A DNA stretch of 64,000 bases from Spinacia oleracea (taxonomy: Eukaryota > Streptophyta > Magnoliopsida > Caryophyllales > Amaranthaceae): positions 107,852,141-107,916,140 of the forward strand of contig NC_079487.1 of NCBI RefSeq assembly GCF_020520425.1. Direction: 5' to 3'. A program made the position numbers and the translations under genes. Below, in pieces: positions 1-11,445 of this stretch (position 1 is the stretch's first letter; every line of letters starts with the position of its first letter). The notes below the pieces were generated by a model. It was not told the origin of the DNA, did not search any database, and saw nothing but the letters and a program-made list of their open reading frames with translations.

Positions 1-50
1 TTAGACTTAACATAGAATGCATACTTGGACCAAGGGCATTATTTCCTTCA
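1..50 (-). mobile_element. Tip of a Ty1/copia LTR (element lies left of window)
   Basis: These 50 bases match the LTR end at 62663-62712 almost base for base. In minus orientation the LTR begins TGAAGGAAATAATGCCC, which resembles LTR starts of the Angela/BARE-type copia lineage (from memory). The following bases are not a polypurine tract but LINE-like DNA, so this is the outer end of a 5' LTR whose element continues left of the window. Confidence 0.75.
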
Positions 51-51
51 G

Positions 52-1490
52 GAAACACTCTAAAACAATGAGAGATTAAAACATCTATCAATATACAAGT
101 ATATCTTTTAAAGGTCCTTCATAGAGTATGAATTTCACATTACTAGATCCAACTTGTTTTCCAATGCATCTCTACGGTGACCTTTAAGGCAATTATTAAT
201 GGTAAAACTTCGGAAACCTTTGTGCCAAAATGCGGATTGCGTCAAGGTAATCCATTATCTCCATACCTTTTCATCTTTTGTATGGATATTTTGTCTCGAA
301 TGTTACGGATGGCGGAGAACATAAAGCAGATTCAAGGGCTTAAAGTTTCGAGAAGAGCACTTTCGATAACACATCCTTTTTTTTCCGGATGATGCTATAT
401 TGTTCTTTAAAGCTGATAATAGAGGTAATTGTCAGCATATAGTCGAAATTCTAGAAGCCCCTTTAGGAAAGTGTCTGGTCAACAACTTAACTTGAACAAA
501 TCTTTTGTTAAATTCTCTCCTCATCTCCAAGATAAGAGATAGAGAGTATGAAGTGGCTTCTCTCTATACCAACTGTTTAGAACGTTAGAACATACCTTGG
601 AGTTCCCACATGCATTTTAGAGAAGAAATCCTTAATTTTTCAGAATCTGGTGGACGTGGTGGCCACTAAGATTGTATCTTGGTCGAACTTGCATCTATCC
701 CAGGCAGCGAAACTGGTCCTCATTCAATCTGTTTTGTTGAGTCTAATTAACCTCACACATTATGCGAAGTTTGAAGATCTCAACGTCTATTGTTCAAAAG
801 ATTGATTCATTAATAGCTAGATTTTGGTGGGCGAATAATGTAGAGCGAGGTATTCATTGGGTGAGTAAGGATTACCTACATATTCCAAAGGGTCTAAGAG
901 GTTTGAGTACTGATCTGGCACTTTGTATCCATCATAATTCGCACATTTTAATATCCAAGGTGTTGAACATAGACAAGGTTGTTTGGTGTGTAAAACTTCA
1001 ACTAGGATGAAGTTAGCACATAACATTTCATGGGGGAGGAGAAGTCTGTTCCAAGCAGTTAAACAATTTGAACAGTGTTTGGCGTGAAAAATTGGATATG
1101 AAAGTATAGTGAAAGCAGCGAGTATGGTCTGGGTGGATGGGAGAATACCCGTAGTTAAGTCAGACCAGTAGCTTCTTCATGCTACAATTGCTTCTGGATA
1201 GATGTGTGAGGCAGAGGAACTCATGGAAAGTAAAGGATTTTGTTTCGGGAATTAATAAATGAAACCATATAAAGATTAGGCAATGCTTAAAAGGGAAAGA
1301 TGATGACTCAATTGTAGCCATTGAACGACCACAACCACAGGGGACGGAAGAGGACTATCTCTATTGGAAGTTGCATCCTTCAGGTAAATTCACTATCAAA
1401 TCAGGTTATGCTATATCATGCAACAACAAAGTGATGGGATTCAGAAGGTGAGCGATGAGGATACCCTCTTTTGTAAGCTTCTTTGAAATC
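52..1490 (+). mobile_element. Decayed L1-type LINE fragment (RT and C-terminal part)
   Basis: Near 230-300 the plus strand encodes GLRQGNPLSPYLFIFCMDIL, the usual reverse-transcriptase block of plant L1 LINEs, and near 390-410 a DDAILFFKA stretch fits the catalytic FADD motif. At 780-905 the text IARFWWANNVERGIHWVSKD matches the region after the RT domain, and near 1350-1420 a W-L-sG-F-KSGY pattern is typical of LINE C-termini. The reading is broken by several stops and shifts and there is no 5' part. The copia LTR tip at 1-50 abuts it, so the LTR probably landed in this older LINE. Confidence 0.8.
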
Positions 1491-1499
1491 TCAACATAG

Positions 1500-1943
1500 A
1501 ACACAAGCATGACATTGACCGTGCCTTGTGCCATCATTTTGACCAAGGCGGTTCAAGCGACCTTACACACATCACATCATCAATACAATCATTATATTAA
1601 TGTGTCATATAACTCATGTCTATCCCAATGGTGTGCTATTTTCATGCAGCTCGTATCCTGGCTCGGACGGTCGGACCGGCCTGGCTAGGCTAGTGCCATA
1701 TTTCACTTGAGCATCATATTCCTCTAAACAATCGTTATAAACAAAGAAGAAAAAGCATCTAAACATCATTTTATGAACCAACACGGCATCAATGCACTTG
1801 TGAATTTGTGACGCACTTGTTATATTCTCTACTCTCTACCTCTACCCCATCCTTTCAGAAACTCCATCTGACATCTCCCTTTCCCACCCAGATATTCTCT
1901 CCCTATCACTCTTTCTCTCTCCTCCATTTCTTGATTTTTTATT
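1500..1943 (+). promoter_or_regulatory. Presumed SPX gene promoter and 5' leader
   Basis: This is the sequence between the LINE remains and the SPX start codon. The last 130 bases are strongly CT-rich, as plant 5' leaders often are. SPX1/SPX2 promoters usually carry the PHR1-binding P1BS site (GNATATNC). Reading by eye I found no exact P1BS here, only near misses such as AGATATTC in the leader, so phosphate-starvation control is not demonstrated by the sequence. Confidence 0.35.
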
Positions 1944-4900
1944 ATGAAATTCTGGAAAATCCTAAGCTCTTTAATCCTGCAAACTCTACCCGATTGGCGC
2001 GACAAATTCCTTTCCTACAAAGATCTCAAGAAACAATTGAAGCTTATCTACCCGATCAATGGCGATCACGATGCTTCCAAGCCTAACAAACGCCCTAAAC
2101 TCTCCGCCGAAGACAGAGAAAGCGACGCCATTTCTAACGAGGTTAATAACTTCGTCTGCCTTTTAGAAGCCGAAATTGACAAGTTTAACTCCTTCGTCGT
2201 TGAGAAGGAAGAGGAGTATGTTATTCGTTGGAAGGTATTCTTCGATTTTCCGAATCATTTCATTTTTTTCCAATAATATTGACAACAGCCGTCCCAACTA
2301 TGTCCATTCTGCTTTAAAAGGTCCCTACTTATGATTAAGGATTGCTGGTATCAAGTTTTCTGTCTTTTGTGCTGATTTTTGTTCTAATTGTTTGATTTTG
2401 TATGGAATTATGAGAAATTTAGGCTATTTTGTATGCGTGATTGCACTTCAATTAGGTAAAACTTGCTAAATTTTTGAGGTGGGAGAAGATGAAGTAGTAA
2501 CAGCTGCATGTAGATGTTACTAATGATTTGTTTATTGATATTAATTATGATTATTATTAAATATATGTTTAATTGTTTGTGGCAATTAAAATATTTAGCT
2601 TTGATTCTATCTTCTTGCCTAAATAGGAATAGGCCATACTGTTTAATTAATTTGTTGTATCAATTATTGATTGCCGTAATTAGGATATATAAGAATAGTG
2701 TTGTTGAGCGCTTCTGTGGTCAGCTGTGTCGGGTTGCTGTCTCAAAGAGTTAAAATGTGAGAGTATTTATTTAAGTGTCGTAGCATCTATGACTTTACTG
2801 GAAGCTTGAGGGGCGGGGTGAGCGCGACTTGTGACACCGTGATCGTTGGTAACCTTGCATTTTAAGGACCCACATGTCTATGCATATAACGGATGTTAGC
2901 GAATGTGATAACGTTTGCAACTTGTTGAGATGCTTGATACAAGTGGGATGATAATTTTATTGTAAGGCTTGGCAATGGAGATGAGTTGACATTCAAAGCA
3001 TAAGTGACATATATCTGGAAAAGAGTGGAGAGTGATCTTTATTCCTGGATAAAGTAGCCTTTTTCTAAAATAAATGAATTTCAAAGCTATCGTCTCCAAG
3101 GAAAGGGTGGTTGTAACTTGTAAGCAATTAAGCATTTTAGTGACTTTGGGGGGCTAGGAGCACAATAAGAGGATGCTAACTAACAATTCATGATCTTCTA
3201 ATACGAATGGCTTAGTTCTTTTGTTGTTTATTTCTCCATTTACTGACATTCTGAGAATCAATCGTTGTGTTTGCAATAGATTCTGAGGAGAAATTGTACA
3301 GTAAAAGTGCTAAAATGACAGGTCTAACTATCTAAGCCGTGTTTTTTGGCAGATTAAAGTTCAAGTTTATCTTATGATCATTTGTGACATGATGAGAATT
3401 TGTAGGGATGGGTAGTCTAGTTCTTTTTTCTTTTTTCGTGATTGGAGATGGTTTTATGTACTCCGTATTTCTTTTTGTTTCTTGCTTGTTCCAATGTGAT
3501 TGGTACTTTGTTGTTTATCAGATTAGGGCTTCTTTTAACTTTGCAACTGATGTAGCATTTATGGCACTTTACTTTTTTAGCTATGTTACTCCGACACTCC
3601 GGTGGAAGGTGTGTGTCGGTGTCGACACGACCCGACCCGCGACACGACACTCGACACGTGTCCGGGGAGGTGTCGACACCGGTGTCGGAAAAGGGTCCGA
3701 ATTGCAGTGTCGAAATCGGGAGGAGAAAAGAAAAGAACTAAAAAAATAAAAATAAAATGCATTCGAGATGAAGATATACGTAGTAGATGATAAAATTAGT
3801 CTTACCCGGACCAAAAAACAATGGATCTTGAAGAATTCGAAACCCTAGATCTAACAATTGATGGTCGGGGAAGGCGAGAGAAGAAAAAATATGTTGGGGC
3901 TTTTGCTGTAGAAGGAAAAACAAGCATAATGAACTCTTCAATTTTCGTTTTCATTGATTATTTTCTTGAGAATCAGCCATAGTCATGGCTGAAGAGGTTT
4001 CTCTTTCCCGTCGGTTGTTTTGTGGTTGTTGGTCAAATGGTAAAACTGCTGGTCATTGACTCATTGCACAATTTTTTTTTTAACCTTTAAAAAAAATAAA
4101 ATAAACAAGGGTAAGTGTGGCCCGTGTGGGAGCCTGGGAGGTGTGCCAGGTGGGAAACAAACCCACGTGCTATCTGTCATACGGAATACTTTTTTAAGGG
4201 AATCTTTCCATTACTGTAGTTTGCAGACAACCATTAGTCAACTTTTTCATTTTTTTTAATTTCTTTGTAATTTGTAGTAACACTTTTAAAGAACTATTCT
4301 TTGTACCTTTCCCTCAAAAAAACATAACTATTCTTTGTACCTCACTATCTTCATATTTTTTTTATTTGACAACTAATTTTGTTATTTTATAAAAAGTGTC
4401 GCTTTTTTATCCGACACTTTGTATAGGAGCCGTGTCTAAAAATTAAGTCAAGACACTCCTTTGACCGTGTCGGAGTGTCTGCAATTATTTGAATCGGAGT
4501 GTCGGATACTCCGACACCCGTGTCGGACACGACACCGACACCCGTATCTGAGTAACATAGTTTTTTAGTGTCTTATGGGCTTATAGCGTGTAACAAGGTC
4601 GTCCTTTTGGAATATGGAATCAAAATTTCTCCACCATGTTCCCCAAATGTAGGGGGAGACTCGTCTTTAGAATATGACTTAGCTGTCAACATCTAAGTGT
4701 GTTCTGCATTACCCTAGACTCCCCCTGAAAAAGCCCCCTGGAAATAAAATACAGAAGCCTGGTAGGATCTGCTTCCCTTCATTGAGAGACTTTGTGCTTC
4801 ATTCTTTCCTAAAACATATTTTATACTTGTATTTATAACAAGATAAGGCATCTGGCCTGCTTTTGACTTCTTTTTTAAAATCTTTTATTGTCCCTGAAAA

Positions 4901-6898
4901 CTACCTTGAGACTTGTTGCTTATATTTGTTATTGTGTTATTGTATTGTCCAAAAATTAAACTTGTTAGACCTTCTGCTCGTCCACAAAGTTTCCCTACCG
5001 GCCTACCCCGTCACAGATAATTTGTGCCAAATATTGAGCACTGTCTAAGAAATGCCCTGTCACTCTCGCTCAAATGACTTGCTACAATGGTGAAGCCGTG
5101 AAGGTATATGATTTTATCTAAAGTCCAAAGTGGGTTTTATATCTATCTTCCTAAGTTGTTCTCTCCTCCTTAGCCACCAGATAAGTTTCTGTCCTGAGAG
5201 ATTTCCTGTAGTGCTCCCCTAGATACCGTCTCACAACCAAGACAGAAACCATCATTTCCCAACAAGGTTTTTTATTGAGAAACTGACAAGAAATCATATG
5301 GTTGTTGACTCTAAATTTATACTTTATGTTTGATTGGGCGCATATTCGTCATTCTGACCGGCCACTACTCTACTTTTGTTACCTGTATTTTTACCTATTC
5401 TATAATGTAGAAAAAGATTCTTGCAAGTGTGTTAGTATATAGCTTAAGGAGCGTTGTTAAGACTGTCTCTTGCCATGGCTTATTTTCCCCTCTTGTGGTT
5501 AGAAGTTAGAACCCTTCTTCTCTCCATCTTGTTTATTTCTTGTTTCACCTAATTATGAGTAGTGCTTGCTTTGTTTATGACTTGCTTTTTTTCTTTCTTT
5601 CTTCTTTATTTTCTGGATGGAGTAAGGGTGGGAAACTAGGGACTAGCTTTTAGGTGTAGATCATAAGCTTTGAAACAACTTTGGAGGAAGGGGAATCTTG
5701 TTATTGCTAATGAAGGTTCAAAGTTTCGGCTACTTTGGGAATTTGGGATGAATAGAGGAGCCCTTGACCATTGAGGCACTCATCAGTTGGATATGTCAAG
5801 AGTTTTTCAAAACTTTAGCATAGAAAAGAATTAGTAGCGTAAAATGGGATTCTGTATAATGTTGCTAGAATAAATTTTCTCAATTTTGTTTTTCTTTTTT
5901 TTTTTTTTTAAAAAAAAATTCTCTATTTATAGGCTATAAATTAACCATAGTCTATGAGTCGTCCTTGAATTGTTGGTGAACACTTATGCCACATCAACGG
6001 ATAACAAAGAAATTTAGGCCCTGTCTTGTTGGACTGATTTTGACTTATTTCAGATAAAATAAGTTTAGATAAGTTCAGTTAAGTTCAAATAAGTTCAAAT
6101 AACATAAGTTCAGAAAAGTTTTTTTCATACATTTTTACACACAAATAAGTTTATTTCAGACAAAATAAATTTATTTCAGACAAAATAAATTTATTTCAGA
6201 TAAAATAAGTTCAGTTAAGTTCAGATAAGTTTAGTTAAGTTCAGATAAGTTCAGATAATATAAGTTCATTCAAAATAAGTCGAATAGAACGGAGCCTTAA
6301 ATAAAATCATCTGGTTGAAGTACCTAAAAATAAGTGCCCAACTAGAATTTTGCCAAATATCTAGTACACATTTTGGAAAGATTCAAGATTTATTGCACTT
6401 TATTAGTTTCTTGGTGTTGCACCTGACCTGCCCCCCACCCCTTTTTTCATTCAGGGATTGGGGTGGGACGCACTGTTGGGGTGGGACTTTGTCTTGCCTG
6501 TTATCGAACCCTTTTTTGGGAGTTCTTGTTCATAGGGGATTTCTGCATATGAGTTGTTGCTTTAAATATTAAGCTCTAACTATTTCTCCACAATTTGATA
6601 CGGGATTATTATCGAATGCTTATGGATAGCCAAACTGTGCAAGTATTTAAAACAAATTGAAGCTCTCCTTCAATGTTTCTTTATTTGTTCTTTATGGCTG
6701 AAGTAACTCTTTATAAGTTGCCCGCCTCTGTTTGTTTGTATTTGATAGCAGTAGACAGATAATTGGTACTTAGACTTCAGAGGGTTGGCACATCATTTTG
6801 AGTGAAAGAAATACCTTTCCTATCATGATATCTGCTGAAATATGTTCATGTTGGTGTTTGTTTTGGTGCTTCATACTCACAGGTCAGAAAGAAAATGA

Positions 6899-6932
<34 letters not shown>

Positions 6933-8693
6933 ATGTACTGTATAATCTGTATTGCATGACAATCTCGTCCAACTGGGAAAAGTCCCATTCAAAAAGAGGA
7001 TTCCATTTTTGTTTTTATTTCCGTTCATTTACAAGTTATTTGGAGTCAGGCTTATCTTTGATGTTACAACCCTATAAGTTAAAATGTAAAAGTTAACTTT
7101 GCATGAAACGAGTGTCAAATGTGTGGATCGTCTGGGGTTATTTCATTTATGCATATCTGAGATCCTGAATCGATGTTTTGAATTTTAACTATTACCTTTA
7201 GATGCCATGTTAGACCACTTATCAGTCATATCACGATTAGGCGAAGCTGTAAAACTTGAAAGCTAGAAAGGAAATTTGTTCCTCTGGACTTTGTTGTCCG
7301 CCCTGTTAATCCTCTTCATCATTGATATTTTGTTTCTACTGTAAATCTACCAACCATGTAAATATGAGTAATCTGGCCCTCTACCTTGATTATGACTGGT
7401 TCCTTGAAATTTCTATGTGCTCCTGACCTTGTAGTGTGAAATCAGTTTCTCCATCCTTATAATTTACTCTTTGTTTTTCATGCAGGAGCTGCAAGACAGG
7501 TTAGCAGAGGCCAGATACTCGAATGAAGAGTTGATGAGAGTTGGTAGGGAGATCGTGGATTTTCATGGAGAAATGGTTCTGTTGGAAAATTACAGTGCAC
7601 TTAATTATACAGGTGTTAATTCATCTTTTTTTCATGCCCTGTATCCTTTGATGGTTTCTTTGGTACCTAATAAATCTTCTCCGTTTTCCCTCTTTGCATT
7701 AGTATGAAACGGTGTAAATTGGAGTTCGACAACAGACTTGAGGCTTGGTCATATTGTTGTATTTCATGTCTGATATAAGATCTCTTTGGTCATGATTGTT
7801 TTATTTCATGTTCTCCTTTCTTCAATACGGTTTGAAAGTGTGCTTAGCTTGGTTTATAACGCTGATGGAACATGATAAGATTTAAGACTCTTACCACTTA
7901 ATGTGCTAATCCAAAAGTTGAGTTATAATCTGAGATAGTAGCGAGTTTCAATAATTGTTAACTGTTGTGTCCATGGATACGGGATTTGTAATTTGGTGAT
8001 TTGGGTTTGAGCAGACTACCCCATGTTAGCGCGTTTTAGGTTTCTTTCCAGCTACCTTCAAGAAACATAGCTTTTGTTGCAAAATAGTTCTTCACAATTT
8101 GGTTCATTGGCCGTCTTTGAACAGTTGTCCAGTTAAACCTGAACAGTTGTCTTTGAATAATTATGTGAAAACTTTGGATGAATATCTTGTGTGAGTTCTC
8201 TCATAGTGGAAACACATCTAATGTGGTAATCATTGATGTTTTTGCAGGTCTGGTGAAGATACTTAAAAAATATGACAAGCGAAGTGGCAGTCTAATACGC
8301 TTGCCGTTCATCCAAAAGGTTTTGCAAGAGCCATTTTACACAAACGACACCATATCCAAGCTTGTAAAAGAATGTGAGGCCACACTTGATCGCCTTTTCT
8401 CACAAAACGAAGCTCAAGATTCATCCCAAGTGGTCAAAACAGATGAACCTTCTGAGTCAAATACTGGCAACTTGAAGAAAGAACGGTTGCTTACTGCTGA
8501 TAAAGATCTGTCAGAAATTGAGCATATGGAGAGCATGTACATGAAGCTTACTCTCTCGGCTTTACGAGTTTTGAAAGAAATCCGGGGTGGAAGCTCTACA
8601 GTGAATGCATTTTCGTTGCCCCCGTTGGATAGTAGCGCCGTGGAGGAAGAACCTTGGAAGAAAATCCCTTTTGTAGAGCAAGCTGCCAAGTAG
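1944..8693 (+). CDS. SPX domain-containing protein (SPX1/SPX2-like), 3 exons
   Basis: Exons are 1944-2234, 7486-7612 and 8248-8693, all with GT-AG borders and matching phases, giving 287 residues. The start MKFWKILSS and the block DKFLSYKDLKKQLK are the N-terminal helices of an SPX domain. VDFHGEMVLLENYSALNYTG and LVKILKKYDKRSG (about 110-153) are the conserved central and basic segments; lysines near 29 and 143-150 form the inositol-pyrophosphate pocket in known SPX proteins. There is no EXS, MFS or RING domain, so it belongs to the stand-alone SPX class, which in Arabidopsis binds PHR-type MYB factors when phosphate is ample. The C-terminus (LRVLKEIRGGSSTV...WKKIPFVEQAAK) and length resemble Arabidopsis SPX1/SPX2. 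Intron 1 (about 5.25 kb) is swollen by a hAT-like element, a Tourist element and a poly(G) run; intron 2 (7613-8247) holds nothing I recognise. The exact paralogue is uncertain. Confidence 0.92.
3581..4560. mobile_element. Non-autonomous hAT-like element in SPX intron 1
   Basis: The element begins CTATGTTACTCCGACAC and ends GTATCTGAGTAACATAG, an 11 bp perfect terminal inverted repeat that continues imperfectly inward. It is flanked on both sides by TTTTTTAG (3573-3580 and 4561-4568), an 8 bp target duplication as made by hAT transposases. Both subterminal regions are packed with GTGTCGG/CCGACAC words in both orientations, like hAT transposase-binding arrays. No transposase is encoded. The superfamily call rests on duplication length and subterminal layout. 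Confidence 0.75.
6017..6296. mobile_element. Tourist-like MITE (PIF/Harbinger), copy 1
   Basis: This 280 bp element begins GGCCCTGTCTTGTTGG and ends AATAGAACGGAGCC, flanked by TTA on both sides (6014-6016, 6297-6299). The interior is mostly AAGTTCAGATAAGTTCAG-type short repeats. Three more copies of the family lie at 57717-59107, 59692-59855 and 61072-61318. A TTA/TAA duplication with GGCCCTGTT-type ends is the hallmark of Tourist elements. Confidence 0.8.
6901..6931 (+). repeat. Uninterrupted poly(G) run, about 31 bases
   Basis: A homopolymer of about 31 G lies in intron 1 of the SPX gene on the coding strand, so the pre-mRNA would carry it. Such runs can form G-quadruplexes and are also prone to sequencing and assembly length error. 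Confidence 0.9.
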
Positions 8694-9510
8694 AGTGACC
8701 CAGAAACCCTTTATAGCTGCGCGCCATGCTGTTTGATTTTCTGGTGTTTTTGTAGTTCTGATTTAGTTCAAAACTGTGAGATCACTTGTATGCATCATTC
8801 TTTGGTTAGAATGAAGGATGATCTTTCAGCTTTTATAGATCATTTTACTATTTGTTGATCAGGAATTCAGGACTCATACTTCATTAGTGCTACAACGTTA
8901 ATGTTATTGTCGGCGATGTACAAAACAGATCCAAACTTAAACACAAACTTTTCAGAAAGGCCGATCTACGACAATATATACTATGGCGGCCTAAAACAGG
9001 AAGGTTATCTGCATATGTTTTGTTCTTTTAGTTACCCTTATGTTATTAGTTTTCTTTATTATAGTTATAAGTTACCTTATATTCAAGGCTATTAGCTCAA
9101 ATATACAGTAAAACAATCTACAATATTGTATATGGTGTGGGTTCAAGCCTCACATAGCCTATTACCTATATTACACTTGTGTATTGGTGTATTCTCATTG
9201 ATGGTGTTGCATCATAGTTATAACTTGTAACAAGTATATTACTCTTGATTAGTGTCACTTCATTGTTTATTGTTAGGGTCACATTTTTCCTTAAGTAAGG
9301 TGACTTTAGTCCTCGAATAAGGCTACTTATATCTTTAGTCTGCGTCACTTTTTACCTTGAGTGAGTTCCATTTTTCACATTTTACGCGTTAGGTCAGATG
9401 TGCAATAAAAACCGTAAAAGTTTATGAAAGTTAAAGGGTTATTGTGCAGTCATTTTGTTATCCGCTTTCTAGTTTTAATAATTTCAGGAATATGTTGTAT
9501 CAATCAAAGA
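8694..9510. other. Intergenic: SPX 3' end to tRNA
   Basis: The first 150-200 bases are probably the SPX 3' UTR. The remainder is AT-rich. I see no conserved protein or element boundary in it. Confidence 0.6.
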
Positions 9511-9583
9511 GCGCCTGTAGCTCAGTGGATAGAGCGTCTGTTTCCTAAGCAGAAGGTCGTAGGTTCGACCCCTACCTGGCGCG
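9511..9583 (+). tRNA. tRNA-Arg (anticodon CCT)
   Basis: A full cloverleaf can be folded: acceptor GCGCCTG with CTGGCGC (one T-T mismatch), D arm GCTC...GAGC, anticodon stem TCTGT/GCAGA around the loop TTCCTAA, and T arm GTAGG-TTCGACC-CCTAC. The central CCT reads AGG (Arg). The A box (TAGCTCAGTGG) and B box (GGTTCGACC) are intact. A T-rich stretch from 9588 is a suitable Pol III terminator. There is no intron and no encoded CCA, as expected for a nuclear gene. Confidence 0.95.
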
Positions 9584-9587
9584 ATAA

Positions 9588-9604
9588 TTTTTTCCCTTTT
9601 TTCT
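9588..9604 (+). terminator. Pol III T-run after tRNA-Arg
   Basis: Runs of six T, separated by CCC, begin five bases after the tRNA discriminator base, which is the usual RNA polymerase III stop. Confidence 0.7.
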
Positions 9605-9823
9605 TTTTCCATTCTACTCATCTGATAACTCACAGTTCTTGTGCCTGGGAATATAAGGTAAGCTTAATTTGACACCCAAAATGCCTCTTCTTATTACCAA
9701 ACCTTCCACTATCTTTACGTGATCAGTTTCCAACCCCTTACCTAACTCAACCTCATAGTACAAATAGTTCGAGGCAGCACCATAACAATTGAACAATCAA
9801 TCAACCATTTTGAGTCAAAACAA

Positions 9824-10774
9824 ATGTCAGTTATCGCTGAAGCTCCAGATTTCCTGCAAGTATTCTCCGATGGAACAGTTAAGCGTTTTTCTCCAGAAAT
9901 CGCCATAGCCTCACCAGAATCCTCTGAAAGTTACAAATCAAAAGACATAGTAATTGATTCATCCAAACCAATAACTGGGCGAATCTTCCTTCCTAACACA
10001 CCAACAATAAACACTTCAACTCATAAGCTTCCTGTAGTGGTTTACTTCCATGGTGGTGGGTTTTGTATTGGGTCAACAACATGGCTTAACTACCATATTT
10101 TTCTTGGTGACTTAGCTTCACTTACAGGAGCAATTGTGTTGTCTATTGACTATCGCCTTGCCCCAGAATATCCTCTGCCAATAGCCTACTCAGACGGATG
10201 TAGCTCTCTTGAGTGGCTAATAAAGAGCTGCTACACCGAGCCATGGCTCCAACGCGCTGACCTTTCGCGTGTTTTTCTATCAGGGGATAGTGCTGGAGGG
10301 AATATTGCTCACAACATCACCATGAAAGTTGCTCATATAAGTGAAGAACATGACTTTTCTGGGATTAAAATTGAAGGGATATTACTTATACACCCTTATT
10401 TCGGTAGTGAGGAGAGAACTCCTCAGGAAATGATAGATGAGAGTGGTGTAGAAGTGCAAATGAATGATATGTTTTGGAAGCTAAGTATACCTCAAGGATC
10501 AAATCGGGATTATTTTGGGTGTAATTTTGAAAAGGTTGGATTTAAAGATAAAGAATGGGATGTGTTTCCGAGGGTGGTGGTTTATGTGGCCGGGCTAGAT
10601 TTTTTGAAAGAAAGAGGAGTTATGTATGTGGAATATCTTAAAACAAAAGGGGTTAGAGATGTGAAGTTGATTGAAGCCAAAGATCAAGGTCATATATATC
10701 ATGTCTATCATCCTAACTCAGAATCCACACTTTTGCTTCAACATCAAATGAAAGAGTTTATTTATAACTTTTAA
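9824..10774 (+). CDS. Carboxylesterase of the plant CXE / HSL family, single exon
   Basis: A 316-residue alpha/beta-hydrolase without introns. The oxyanion-hole motif HGGGF is at 76-80, the nucleophile elbow GDSAGG at 154-159 with Ser156, the acid Asp259 in VAGLDFL, and the base His290 in KDQGHIYH. The Asp and His are spaced as in plant carboxylesterases (CXE, hydrolase_3 family). GID1 gibberellin receptors share the fold but lack the catalytic His; since His290 is present this is more likely an active esterase. SIDYRLAPEYPLPIAYSDG near 107-125 is a strong family signature. There is no signal peptide, so it is probably cytosolic. Its substrate cannot be read from sequence; relatives hydrolyse small acyl esters. 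The start is the first Met in frame and matches the family's short N-terminus. Confidence 0.93.
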   Translation: MSVIAEAPDFLQVFSDGTVKRFSPEIAIASPESSESYKSKDIVIDSSKPITGRIFLPNTPTINTSTHKLPVVVYFHGGGFCIGSTTWLNYHIFLGDLASLTGAIVLSIDYRLAPEYPLPIAYSDGCSSLEWLIKSCYTEPWLQRADLSRVFLSGDSAGGNIAHNITMKVAHISEEHDFSGIKIEGILLIHPYFGSEERTPQEMIDESGVEVQMNDMFWKLSIPQGSNRDYFGCNFEKVGFKDKEWDVFPRVVVYVAGLDFLKERGVMYVEYLKTKGVRDVKLIEAKDQGHIYHVYHPNSESTLLLQHQMKEFIYNF

Positions 10775-11009
10775 TTGCTCAATTTTTACAAATCTCATTA
10801 TTATCAAGAAAAGTAAAATGTCTTAAGAAATTTGAAGTGGTCATACTAATTTGTTATGTTTCACAAATTACATGTGAGCTTATGTTATGTCTTTCATATG
10901 CCGATATAGTAATTGTAATAATGTTTCTTGTACGTAAGATTAATAAAGTAAACTAGTATTTGAGTTGTTAAAGCTTTATCCAACAACTTCTAACCTTTTT
11001 CTATGCCCT
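10775..11009. other. Presumed 3' UTR and spacer after the esterase
   Basis: AT-rich sequence containing AATAAA-like words near 10940. Nothing else is recognisable. Confidence 0.5.
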
Positions 11010-11225
11010 AAATTTTGGGGCCTGTGCTGTAGATCCTGCCGAACCTCCGGGTCTGAGCGGAGATAAGGGATCGTGTAGGGCAGTGCAGGCATTGGCTAAG
11101 CACGTTTGACACAGCTGAAGAAGCGGCGCGTCGGTACAACGCAATAACGAGCTGGTACTTAGGCGAAAACCAACTTCCAAATCCCCTAGGTGGTCCCCAT
11201 GACAACAATGTCGTCGATAGTCTTA
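11010..11225. other. GC-rich island of unknown origin in AT-rich spacer
   Basis: About 200 bases of clearly higher GC content sit between AT-rich flanks. Composition changes sharply on both sides. The minus strand has a 66-codon open frame without recognisable domains, and plus-strand reading is interrupted. The composition suggests an inserted piece, perhaps organellar or an exon fragment, but I cannot identify a source. Confidence 0.35.
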
Positions 11226-11445
11226 GGGAAAATTAATATTTGATTTAGTTTTTGTTTCGACTTATTATATTTGATATAAAAGTAGAAATTTGAGATTTTC
11301 AAATATTGTATGATCTTGCACAACACATGTTAGGATGTTTTGCTACCAAAATAAAATATTACTTCAACAAAATGCATTTTTATGATTTTATTTAGGTCAT
11401 ATTGTATTTAAAATTAAAAGAGAATTCTTTTACGCCCAATGTAGG

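Noticed and set aside
1500-1943. P1BS element expected for an SPX promoter
   Set aside because: Only near misses were seen by eye; no exact GNATATNC, so no site is reported.
6846-7028. Proline-run peptide on the minus strand
   Set aside because: Produced only by the poly(G) homopolymer in an intron.
9824-10774. GID1 gibberellin receptor as identity for the esterase
   Set aside because: The catalytic His is present and GID1's characteristic N-terminal lid is not evident, so an active carboxylesterase fits better.
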